A program made the translations under genes and the position numbers. Positions 8,114 to 15,456 of a stretch of DNA of 30,397 nucleotides are shown here, piece after piece. The notes under the pieces are model-generated. The model did no database searches, was not told where the DNA came from, and saw only the letters and a program-made list of their open reading frames with translations. Where the stretch lies: positions 1-30,397 of the forward strand of contig JAEWAF010000104.1 in assembly GCA_023391815.1 (NCBI GenBank). Direction: 5' to 3'. This stretch comes from Pseudomonadota bacterium (GTDB taxonomy: Bacteria > Pseudomonadota > Gammaproteobacteria > Steroidobacterales > Steroidobacteraceae). Numbering within the stretch: position 1 is the first letter of the stretch; each line of letters starts with the position of its first letter.

Positions 8114-10150
8114 ATGATCCGTAGACGCCTCGGACTAGGGAGGGCGTGGGCCGCGTTGGCGGTGACGCCCATACTATTGATAGGTGAGGGAGCCAACGGG
8201 CAGACCTTGCCGTTGCTCGATCAGGCAACGATCCGCTCGCCGCTCATGGCGGGATGTAACGGTAAGCCGGACAGCGCACCGCTGGTGGTGGATCCACGCT
8301 CGCTGGTGAAGCAGGGCGTGAACACCAATCCCAACGCGGCCATTCAGTTCAACGCATATTTCACCGACCTTCACAATCCGCCGCCGCCGTTTGTCAATCG
8401 CAAGCCGCCGCGCCCGACCACCTGCGGACAGTTCCGCGCCAGTGCCACGCGCGGACGAATCAACCTCGAGGAACGGCAGTTCTTCCAGCCCATGGCGCTG
8501 GCGACCAGTTATCACTTCATTTATATGCAGTGGGGCTATCTGGTGCGCCCGCCGGATTTCGAGGAGCAGGTGGCCAAGCGTTATGGCTTATATCCCGCGC
8601 CGTTTCGCAATCCGTATCCGCTGCCGGGGGAAGATCCGAACGCGACCAACGGCGGTAGCGGACAACTGCCGCTGGGTCTGATTCAAGGCAAGGACGACAA
8701 CGGTCGTTGGACGGGCCTGATCGGTGCGTCATGCTCCGCATGTCACGACTCGCGGCTCGGCACGACGACCGAAGCGTCGTTCAAGTGGGGCTTGCCCAAT
8801 AGCGCGAACGATGCGGGCTTGCTGGCGTCGGATATGTTTCGGACCACGCCCATCACGACCGTGGGTAATTTGTTACCTATTCCGTGGAGCACGGGACGCG
8901 GCAGCTCGGATGCGATCGGTCTGATCTCGCTGCTGCCAGCGCTGTTCGACATGGAAACGTTGACGCTGGCGCCGAGTCCGCTCGAGTATGTCGCCGATGC
9001 TCCGCACGCGGGCATGACCAAGGCGCCGGCATGGTGGGCTCGCGCGTTCAAGACGCGCCAGTTCTGGGACGGCTCGTTGTCGTCGGACAACGTGCACTCG
9101 GAGATGGCGTTCGGTGTCGCGAACATTTTCCGTGATGCCAATGCGCGCCGTAACCTCGAAGATGAGTTCGAGGACATCAACAACTTCCTGATCTCGCTGT
9201 CGCCGGCTACGTATCCAAAAGCCATCAACACGACGTTGGCGGAGCAGGGCGCGATCATCTATCACGAGCGCGACCTGTGGGCGGGCGGTGCGAACGCGGC
9301 GATTCCCAAGCCGGCCGGCAATGGTTCGTGCGCAAGCTGCCATGGTGTGTATTCGCCACGGCATGCGGCCGATCCGAACTATCTGCCCGATCCACGTTTG
9401 AAAGGCGTGGCGGCGGTCGTGACGCCGATCGAAACGATCCGCACGGATCCTCGGCGAATGAAGTTGATGGCCGACGAGCGACAGCGCCGCGCATGGAACA
9501 GCGGCTGGTGGGCGTACAACGAGCTCAGCCCCGACTGGACCGGTTATCCATCGGACAACATCGTGGAAAGCGAGCTGCGTCGCGTGCCGCGTGCGGTCTA
9601 TAACAACGGCGGGCCGATCTACTCGCCACTCGGGCCCAATATCTGGGAAGAGCCGATCGGTTACATCGCGCCGCCGCTCTATGGTGCCTGGGCCACGGCT
9701 CCGTATTTCCACAATGGCAGCGTGCCCAATCTTTGGGGCGTGCTGAAGCCCTCGGATCGTCCGAAAGTCTGGAAGCGTCCGTACACCGCTACAGGCGTCG
9801 GTGGGAAGAACGCGGGATATGACTACAGCTTCGCGTCGTACGACTGGCAAAAGCTCGGTTGGAAGTACACCGCGGTGAATTGCAGCAACAACATTTTCAC
9901 CTCGCCGTTCCTGCCTTGCACGCACGACATGGCCACCATCGATATCCTGTTCTCGATGTGGGACAACGTCGCGGCTCAGTATCTGAACCTGGCGTATCAG
10001 TCGCCGCCGCCGATCACGGATCAGCAGATCAAGTCGCGCATGGTCTATAACAGCTATCTGTACGGCAACGGCAATGGTGGCCACGACTTCACGCAGTCGT
10101 TGACCGACTCGGAGCGCTGGGCCCTGATCGAATATATGAAGACGCTGTAG
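8114..10150 (+). CDS. roxA: RoxA-type rubber oxygenase, secreted di-heme c-type cytochrome
   Basis: A 678-aa exported di-heme cytochrome c with a predicted signal peptide ending near residue 29 (GANG|Q). The two heme motifs are C207-S-A-C210-H211 and C406-A-S-C409-H410. Residues I recall as functional in RoxA (H195, A251, F301, W302, F317, H394, H517, H641) all appear here at a constant offset of +16: H211, A267, F317, W318, F333, H410, H533, H657. RoxA is an extracellular dioxygenase of the MauG/cytochrome c peroxidase superfamily that cleaves cis-1,4-polyisoprene mainly to ODTD (12-oxo-4,8-dimethyltrideca-4,8-dienal). Collinearity over 450 residues makes RoxA far likelier than a generic peroxidase. 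RoxB was not ruled out by alignment. The gene has its own operator/promoter and a strong ribosome site. Confidence 0.9.
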   Translation: MIRRRLGLGRAWAALAVTPILLIGEGANGQTLPLLDQATIRSPLMAGCNGKPDSAPLVVDPRSLVKQGVNTNPNAAIQFNAYFTDLHNPPPPFVNRKPPRPTTCGQFRASATRGRINLEERQFFQPMALATSYHFIYMQWGYLVRPPDFEEQVAKRYGLYPAPFRNPYPLPGEDPNATNGGSGQLPLGLIQGKDDNGRWTGLIGASCSACHDSRLGTTTEASFKWGLPNSANDAGLLASDMFRTTPITTVGNLLPIPWSTGRGSSDAIGLISLLPALFDMETLTLAPSPLEYVADAPHAGMTKAPAWWARAFKTRQFWDGSLSSDNVHSEMAFGVANIFRDANARRNLEDEFEDINNFLISLSPATYPKAINTTLAEQGAIIYHERDLWAGGANAAIPKPAGNGSCASCHGVYSPRHAADPNYLPDPRLKGVAAVVTPIETIRTDPRRMKLMADERQRRAWNSGWWAYNELSPDWTGYPSDNIVESELRRVPRAVYNNGGPIYSPLGPNIWEEPIGYIAPPLYGAWATAPYFHNGSVPNLWGVLKPSDRPKVWKRPYTATGVGGKNAGYDYSFASYDWQKLGWKYTAVNCSNNIFTSPFLPCTHDMATIDILFSMWDNVAAQYLNLAYQSPPPITDQQIKSRMVYNSYLYGNGNGGHDFTQSLTDSERWALIEYMKTL

Positions 10151-10159
10151 CGGTCGTTC

Positions 10160-10201
10160 ACGCCGCGTAATCGATCTTCTCGAAGGTCGGTTACGCGGCG
10201 T
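10160..10201. terminator. Long bidirectional hairpin between roxA and the convergent kinase gene
   Basis: CGCCGCGTAA (10161-10170) pairs perfectly with TTACGCGGCG (10191-10200). The inner arms continue pairing to a 2-nt loop, with two G-T wobbles, giving a stem of about 20 bp. It lies 10 nt after the roxA stop and 43 nt from the stop of the opposing gene. No T-tract is present, so it may stop transcription weakly or stabilise both 3' ends. Confidence 0.7.
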
Positions 10202-10244
10202 CAGTTCGCCACCCGCTCACACGCAGCCAGCACTACCAGGGAAG

Positions 10245-11327
10245 TTAGAACACGTCGCCCCGCGCGATGGAGCGTGCGAACTGCAACAGCCCTTCGCCGA
10301 TTTCGCCGAACCGCTCGTAGCGCGAATCGCGAGTCTCGCCCCGTCGCCATCGGACGTGGAGTTGTTGGAAGATCACAGCGGTCCGCATTTGAGCGAGCAC
10401 GCGGTGGAAGCGGAACGTGGAGAGATCGCGGCCGAGCGCCGACGCATACCGTTCAGCGATTTGCCGCCGCGTGGGGAAGCCGGGGCCTGCGGTCGGCATT
10501 TGCGCCATCCGATGCATGGGTGGCGGATCGCCCGGCTCGGTCCAGTAGCTGAGCAGCACGGCGAGATCGAACAAGCCATCGCCTTGCGTGCCTTGATCCC
10601 AATCCAGCACCGCCAGCGGAGTGAGGGTCGCAGGATCGAGCAGCACGTTGTCGAGCTTGAAATCGTTGTGAAGCAGCCGTTGATTGGCGTCCGGAACGCA
10701 ATGTTCGCGCAGCCAATGCGCGAGCTCGATGATCAGCTGCAGCGTAGTCGGCGTGCCCCAGCCATCGACCGCGACGCTGGCGCGTTTGATCCAGCCTTCG
10801 GTCGCCCGTTGCAGGAATCCGGACGGCTTGCCCAATGTTTCCAGCCCCACGCTCGCCGGATCCACTCGATGCAATTCGATGAGAATGTCCACGAGCGTGT
10901 TGCCGAGCGTCGCGCCTACGCTCGCGTCCCCGGCGAGTGGCGGGGGCAGCGACTCTCGTAGCGAGACACCGGTTCGATACTCGACGATTTGGAACGGCGC
11001 GCCGATGACACGAGCATCCTCGCAGAGATGCAGCCCGCGCGGCGCCAGCGGAAATTTTCGCCACAGGCGCGAAAGGATCTGAAACTCTCGCGCCATGTCG
11101 TACGCGCCGGCTGGCAATGGCCCCTTCGGCGGCCGGCGTAGCACGGCCGGTTGGCCGTCGAGCTGAATCAGATAATTCAGATTCGCGAAGCCGCCGGCGA
11201 ACTGCTGCGGTGGACTGTCGAGGTCCAGTTGCATGCCCGATGCCGCCAGGTATTCGGCGAGACGCGGCCAATACTGCGGCACAGTCTCGATTTCGGCACG
11301 CATGGTATCGGCTGCCGCGTTCAACAT
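10245..11327 (-). CDS. Phosphotransferase-fold kinase (ACAD10/11 N-domain or LvaA-like)
   Basis: A 360-aa protein of the aminoglycoside phosphotransferase (APH) superfamily. The catalytic loop is H220-N-D222-FKLD-N227 and the metal-binding motif is D242-W-D244. Overall features (GGFANLNYLI near the N-terminus, PTRRQIAERYASALGRD near the C-terminus) resemble the kinases linked to acyl-CoA dehydrogenases. Known relatives include LvaA, which phosphorylates 4-hydroxyvaleryl-CoA in levulinate catabolism, and the kinase domains of ACAD10/11. Its start, ATG 11327, lies 4 nt after the stop of the enoyl-CoA hydratase gene, with GGAGAG inside that gene's end, so the two form an operon. A hydroxyacyl-CoA substrate is inferred from context; antibiotic phosphorylation is less likely here. 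Confidence 0.75.
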   Translation of the reverse strand: MLNAAADTMRAEIETVPQYWPRLAEYLAASGMQLDLDSPPQQFAGGFANLNYLIQLDGQPAVLRRPPKGPLPAGAYDMAREFQILSRLWRKFPLAPRGLHLCEDARVIGAPFQIVEYRTGVSLRESLPPPLAGDASVGATLGNTLVDILIELHRVDPASVGLETLGKPSGFLQRATEGWIKRASVAVDGWGTPTTLQLIIELAHWLREHCVPDANQRLLHNDFKLDNVLLDPATLTPLAVLDWDQGTQGDGLFDLAVLLSYWTEPGDPPPMHRMAQMPTAGPGFPTRRQIAERYASALGRDLSTFRFHRVLAQMRTAVIFQQLHVRWRRGETRDSRYERFGEIGEGLLQFARSIARGDVF

Positions 11328-11331
11328 CGCA

Positions 11332-12099
11332 TTACTCTCCACGAAAGGCGGGCGGCCGCCGCTCGGCGAAGGCGCGGATACCTTCCTGCAAATCCTGAGT
11401 GCGAGCGAGCAGGGATTGGGTGTCCGCCTCCCAGGCCAGCATCGTGTCCAAAGACAATGGCGCTCGCGACAACACGGCTTTGGTCGTCGCAATCGCTCCC
11501 GGCGAAGCGGCGGCGAGCTCTGTCGCGAGTTGCAAGGCCGCTTCGAGCGTTTCGCCCGACCCCACGAGCCGATCGATCAGATGCATCGACAGCGCTTCTT
11601 CTGCGCCCACCTGCCGGCACAGCATCATCAACTCTCGTGCGCGACCGATGCCGACGCGCTGTGGGAGTGTCCACATCAGTCCGTAGTCAGGCGTAAGAGC
11701 GACTTTGCCGAAAGCCGCGCAGAACGTGGTCGAGGGATCGCCGATCACAAAGTCACAAGCCATGGCAAGCGAGAAACCCGCGCCGAACGCACTGCCTGCG
11801 ACGGCGGCTACCGCTGGCATGCGACCGCCGATCAGAGCGCGTACCGCTCGATGGCCGACATGCATGGCCGATCGCATGGCCAGCGGCGCTGAGCCCAGAG
11901 ATGAGATGTCGCCACCCGAGCAGAAATGCTTACCGCCGTATAAGACCAGCGCGCGAACCGACGCGTCGTCCTGAAGTGAGGTCAGCGTTTGGGAGAGTGC
12001 GCGATACAGCGCGACGCCCAAGGCATTGCGCTTCTCCGGCACGTTCAACGTCACGATGGCGACATCGCCGCGATGCTCGACGAGTACCGGATCACTCAT
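11332..12099 (-). CDS. Enoyl-CoA hydratase/isomerase (crotonase) family, isomerase-like active site
   Basis: A 255-aa crotonase-fold protein. The oxyanion-hole segments are present (CSGGDISSLG, residues 60-69, and GSAFGAGFSLA, residues 102-112). The first catalytic Glu of true hydratases is replaced by S110, and the second acidic position is an Asp in TPD138YG. Loss of the first Glu with an Asp at the second site is the PaaG / enoyl-CoA isomerase pattern, which favours double-bond shifting over hydration. That would suit an unsaturated isoprenoid acyl-CoA. It is the first gene of a two-gene operon with the kinase and faces the flavoprotein-fadB operon divergently. No strong ribosome site is visible before ATG 12099. 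Confidence 0.8.
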   Translation of the reverse strand: MSDPVLVEHRGDVAIVTLNVPEKRNALGVALYRALSQTLTSLQDDASVRALVLYGGKHFCSGGDISSLGSAPLAMRSAMHVGHRAVRALIGGRMPAVAAVAGSAFGAGFSLAMACDFVIGDPSTTFCAAFGKVALTPDYGLMWTLPQRVGIGRARELMMLCRQVGAEEALSMHLIDRLVGSGETLEAALQLATELAAASPGAIATTKAVLSRAPLSLDTMLAWEADTQSLLARTQDLQEGIRAFAERRPPAFRGE

Positions 12100-12226
12100 G
12101 CAACAGTCCAGTGGAGATGATGACGTCGGCGACGCCGGCGATGAAGGGGATTCGATGAGGTGAAACGGTTGCCATGCTCGAGCCTTGCTGTGCGAGTCAT
12201 CCTGCCCGCCGCGCCGATGCCGAAAA

Positions 12227-12270
12227 TCGTCAGAACCGACGAGGCGTGCTCCTCCCCCGATGCCTAGCTT
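12227..12270 (+). promoter_or_regulatory. Candidate operator plus -10 of the flavoprotein-fadB operon (site 2 of 4)
   Basis: TCGTCAGAACCGACGA at 12227-12242 is followed after 22 nt by the -10-like TAGCTT at 12265-12270. Repeat, gap length and the C-rich stretch before the -10 match the roxA site. It lies in the divergent region shared with the enoyl-CoA isomerase gene, so a symmetric repeat might also act leftwards. Function is inferred. Confidence 0.65.
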
Positions 12271-12305
12271 GGATTCACTCGAAGTGGAGATGAACGGGGG
12301 ATCCT

Positions 12306-13271
12306 CTGCGCACGCGTATCACCGACCTGCTGGAAGTCACGTATCCGATCGTCCAGGGCGGGATGATGTGGGTCGGCACGGCTCAGCTTGCCGCCGCGGT
12401 TTCGAACGGCGGCGGCTTCGGCATCATCACCGCTCTGACGCAGCCGACGCCGGAAGCGCTATGGGAAGAGATCGGCAGGTGCCGGAGCCTCACCGACCGG
12501 CCGTTCGGCGTGAATCTCACCATGCTGCCGACGATCAATCCGCCGCCGTACGATCGTTATCTCGACACCATCCTGCGCGCCAAAGTCGCGGCGATTGAAA
12601 CAGCCGGCAAGGTGCCGCCCGAGCTCATCGCGATCGCCAAGGCGGCCGGTCTCAAGGTCATTCACAAATGTGTGTCGTTGCGACATGCGTTATCGGCGCA
12701 GAAGCATGGCGCCGATGCGATTTCCATCGACGGCTTCGAATGCGCCGGGCATCCGGGCGACGACGACGTGGGCGGCATGGTGCTAATCCCAGCAGCCGCG
12801 CGTCGACTCTCGGTGCCGATCATCGCGTCGGGCGGAATCGGTGACGGACGCGGCATGGCCGCCGCACTCACGTTGGGTGCGGACGGCGTCAACATGGGCA
12901 CACGCTTCTGCGCCACGCGCGAAGCACCGATTCACGACAACATCAAACAAGCGCTGGTGGCTGCAAGCGAACGAGATACGCGCCTGATCTTTCGAACGAT
13001 GCACAACACCGCTCGCGTGCTCAGGAATGCGATCTCGGAAGAAGTGGTCGCGGCCGAAGCGAAGGGCGCTCGATTCGAGGACATCCGGCATTTGGTCGCG
13101 GGCCAGCGCGGACGTGAAGCGCTGGTCGCGGGCGATCCAAACGGCGGCGTGATCGCCGCCGGTCAGGTGGTCGGATTGATCGACGACGTGCCGACGTGCG
13201 CCGAGCTCATCGAGCGCATGGTGAGCGAGTGCCGCGACCGATTGCGGCAGGTCACAGCCAGTTTTCAATGA
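12306..13271 (+). CDS. Nitronate monooxygenase / 2-nitropropane dioxygenase-family flavoprotein, apparent CTG start
   Basis: A 321-aa FMN-binding TIM-barrel protein. The N-terminus RTRITDLLEVTYPIVQGGM is the family's usual start. The segment FECAGH149PG and the phosphate-binding stretch ASGGIGDGRGMAAALTLGAD are also typical. The initiator position reads CTG at 12306, five nt after a GGGGGAT ribosome-site-like run at 12296-12302. The next in-frame ATG (12363) would delete conserved residues, and an in-frame stop lies at 12291. Besides nitronate oxidation, family members include acyl-CoA-active flavoenzymes such as mycobacterial IpdC of steroid catabolism. As first gene of a beta-oxidation operon, action on an enoyl-CoA is plausible inference. 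Confidence 0.8.
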   Translation: MRTRITDLLEVTYPIVQGGMMWVGTAQLAAAVSNGGGFGIITALTQPTPEALWEEIGRCRSLTDRPFGVNLTMLPTINPPPYDRYLDTILRAKVAAIETAGKVPPELIAIAKAAGLKVIHKCVSLRHALSAQKHGADAISIDGFECAGHPGDDDVGGMVLIPAAARRLSVPIIASGGIGDGRGMAAALTLGADGVNMGTRFCATREAPIHDNIKQALVAASERDTRLIFRTMHNTARVLRNAISEEVVAAEAKGARFEDIRHLVAGQRGREALVAGDPNGGVIAAGQVVGLIDDVPTCAELIERMVSECRDRLRQVTASFQ

Positions 13272-13304
13272 TCAGCGCGCGAGCGCGAGGAAGGACGGAT
13301 TCCA

Positions 13305-15449
13305 ATGTTTCAGGGCGAGTCGATTCGCGTCAGAGCGCTGGCGGACGGCTTTGTCGAGCTGTGTTTCGATCGTCGGGAAGACGCGATCAACAAGTTCGAC
13401 AAACGCACCGTCAGCGAGCTTCAGCAGGCAATCACAGCGGTCAGCGCGCACGTGGGATTGCGTGGGGTCTTGATCACGAGCGCAAAACAGTCGTTCATCG
13501 TCGGCGCCGACATCGGCGGCTTCGCCGAGTTGTTCAGCAAGCCGGAGCAGGAAGTCGTGTCGAGCAACATGGCGTCGAACCGCGTGTTCCATTCGCTGGA
13601 AGCCTTGCCGGTGCCTGTCGTGGTCGCCATCAACGGCTTCGCGCTGGGTGGCGGACTCGAAGCGGCGCTCGCCGCTGACTATCGCGTCATGGCGCAGGAT
13701 GCTCAGATCGGATTGCCGGAGGTGAAGCTCGGCTTGTTTCCGGGCTTCGGTGGCACGGTTCGCTTGCCGCGTATTGCCGGCATCGAGGTCGCGCTTCGTT
13801 GGATCTTGGGCGGCGAGCCGTCAAAGGCGCCGGCGGCGGAGAAGGCGCGAGTCATCGATTCTATCGCCACGCCCGAGTCGCTTCGCGAAACCTCGCTCAA
13901 TGTGCTTGCAAGTGCCGCTCGTGGCGAGCTCGATTGGCGTGCTCGTCGCTCGGCAAAGCTCGGTCCGGTGAACACCGAGGGTGTAGATACAAATGCGATA
14001 TTCGAAGAAGTCAGACGCACGCTCGTCGCGCGCATGCCGAAGCACCAGCCGGCCGCGATGTCGGCGTTGGAGCTGCTGCGGGAGGCGATGCCATTAGATA
14101 GAGATGGCGCGCTCGCGCTGGAGGCCGCCGCATTCGCGAAGATCGCAAAGACTCAGGCTGCGGGCTCGCTGGTGCAGATCTTCCTGAGCGAACAGCAAGT
14201 GAAGAAGACGGCCAAGCGCCACGCGAGCAGCGGTCGCAAAGTGCAGCGTGCCGCCGTTGTGGGCGCGGGCATCATGGGCGGAGGCATCGCTTTCACCAGT
14301 GCGAGCCGCGGAATTCCGGTCGTGATGAAGGACATCGCGCAAGGACAGCTCGATCTTGGCATCGGCGAGGCACGCAAGCTGCTGAGCAAACAAGTGGCGG
14401 CGGGCCGGCTCGCACAGGCACAGGCCGATGGCGTGCTTGCATCGATCGTCCCGCAACTGAGCTATGAGGATTTCAGCACCGCCGATGTGATCGTCGAAGC
14501 GGTCGTCGAGAATCTGCCGATCAAACACAAGGTGCTGCGTGAGTTGGAGACGGCGGGCCGCCCGGATGCGGTGATCGCGTCCAACACGTCCAGCCTGCGC
14601 ATCGACGATCTCGCCGCGCCTTTGGCTCGTCCTGAAAATTTCGTCGGCATGCATTTCTTCAATCCAGTACCGATGATGCCCCTCGTCGAAGTCATTCGCG
14701 GCGCCAGAACCAGCGACGCGGCGGTCGGCACGGTGGTGAGTTATGCGCTGTCGATGGGCAAAACACCGATCGTCGTGCGCGATGGGCCGGGCTTTCTGGT
14801 GAATCGAATCCTGACGCCGTACATGCAGGCGTTCGGACGTTTGCTCGCCGACGGCGCGGACTACCGGCAGATCGACGCGGCGATGGAGGAGTTCGGCTGG
14901 CCGATGGGCCCGGCCTACTTGAACGACGTGGTCGGGATGGACACCGGCGTTCACGTGGCGGACATCATTTGCGCCGGCTTTCCTGAACGACTGCGTCGGA
15001 GCTGGAAAGACCCTCTGCAAGTCATGGTCGCGCATGGCCGGCTCGGTCAGAAGAACGGTCTCGGCTTTTATCGCTATGAGATGAGCGCGACTGGCAAGCC
15101 AGTGAAGCATCCGGACCCGGTCGCGGTCGTGCTGTTGCAGGAGGTCCAGATCGATGGCCCGCGCTCGTTCACCGACACCGAGATCGTCGAGCGCATGATA
15201 TTGCCGCTGATCATCGAATCGGCACGGTGCCTCGAAGAGGGTGTGGTGGCCAGCGCCGCCGAACTGGATATGGCGTTGTTACTGGGCGTGGGTTTACCTT
15301 CGTACCTGGGCGGCGCGCTCAAGTACGCCGACTGGCTCGGGATAGACCGGGTCATCGAGTTGTCGGAGCGCTACGCCGCTCTCGGGCCGCAATATTCAGC
15401 CACGCCGACGATGCGCTCCATGGCGCGTGAACGACGGAACTATTACTGA
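13305..15449 (+). CDS. fadB: FadB-type fatty acid oxidation complex alpha subunit
   Basis: A 714-aa bifunctional enoyl-CoA hydratase / 3-hydroxyacyl-CoA dehydrogenase. The N-terminal crotonase domain has both catalytic glutamates, E119 (ALGGGLE) and E139 (LPEVKLG). The NAD-binding Rossmann motif is VVGAGIMGGGIAFTSAS, and the dehydrogenase His is H450 in GMHFFNPV. All three match Escherichia coli FadB numbering as I recall it. GGAAGGA precedes ATG 13305. It lies 33 nt after the flavoprotein gene and 7 nt before the acyl-CoA dehydrogenase. No fadA follows directly; the only thiolase in view is on the opposite strand at 18311-19519. Expected role: hydration and oxidation steps of acyl-CoA chain shortening. 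Confidence 0.92.
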   Translation: MFQGESIRVRALADGFVELCFDRREDAINKFDKRTVSELQQAITAVSAHVGLRGVLITSAKQSFIVGADIGGFAELFSKPEQEVVSSNMASNRVFHSLEALPVPVVVAINGFALGGGLEAALAADYRVMAQDAQIGLPEVKLGLFPGFGGTVRLPRIAGIEVALRWILGGEPSKAPAAEKARVIDSIATPESLRETSLNVLASAARGELDWRARRSAKLGPVNTEGVDTNAIFEEVRRTLVARMPKHQPAAMSALELLREAMPLDRDGALALEAAAFAKIAKTQAAGSLVQIFLSEQQVKKTAKRHASSGRKVQRAAVVGAGIMGGGIAFTSASRGIPVVMKDIAQGQLDLGIGEARKLLSKQVAAGRLAQAQADGVLASIVPQLSYEDFSTADVIVEAVVENLPIKHKVLRELETAGRPDAVIASNTSSLRIDDLAAPLARPENFVGMHFFNPVPMMPLVEVIRGARTSDAAVGTVVSYALSMGKTPIVVRDGPGFLVNRILTPYMQAFGRLLADGADYRQIDAAMEEFGWPMGPAYLNDVVGMDTGVHVADIICAGFPERLRRSWKDPLQVMVAHGRLGQKNGLGFYRYEMSATGKPVKHPDPVAVVLLQEVQIDGPRSFTDTEIVERMILPLIIESARCLEEGVVASAAELDMALLLGVGLPSYLGGALKYADWLGIDRVIELSERYAALGPQYSATPTMRSMARERRNYY

Positions 15450-15456
15450 GGCAATC

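Noticed and set aside
8114..10150. Annotation as a cytochrome c peroxidase
   Set aside because: Length, spacing of the heme motifs and the collinear RoxA pocket residues fit RoxA, whereas bacterial cytochrome c peroxidases are about half this size.
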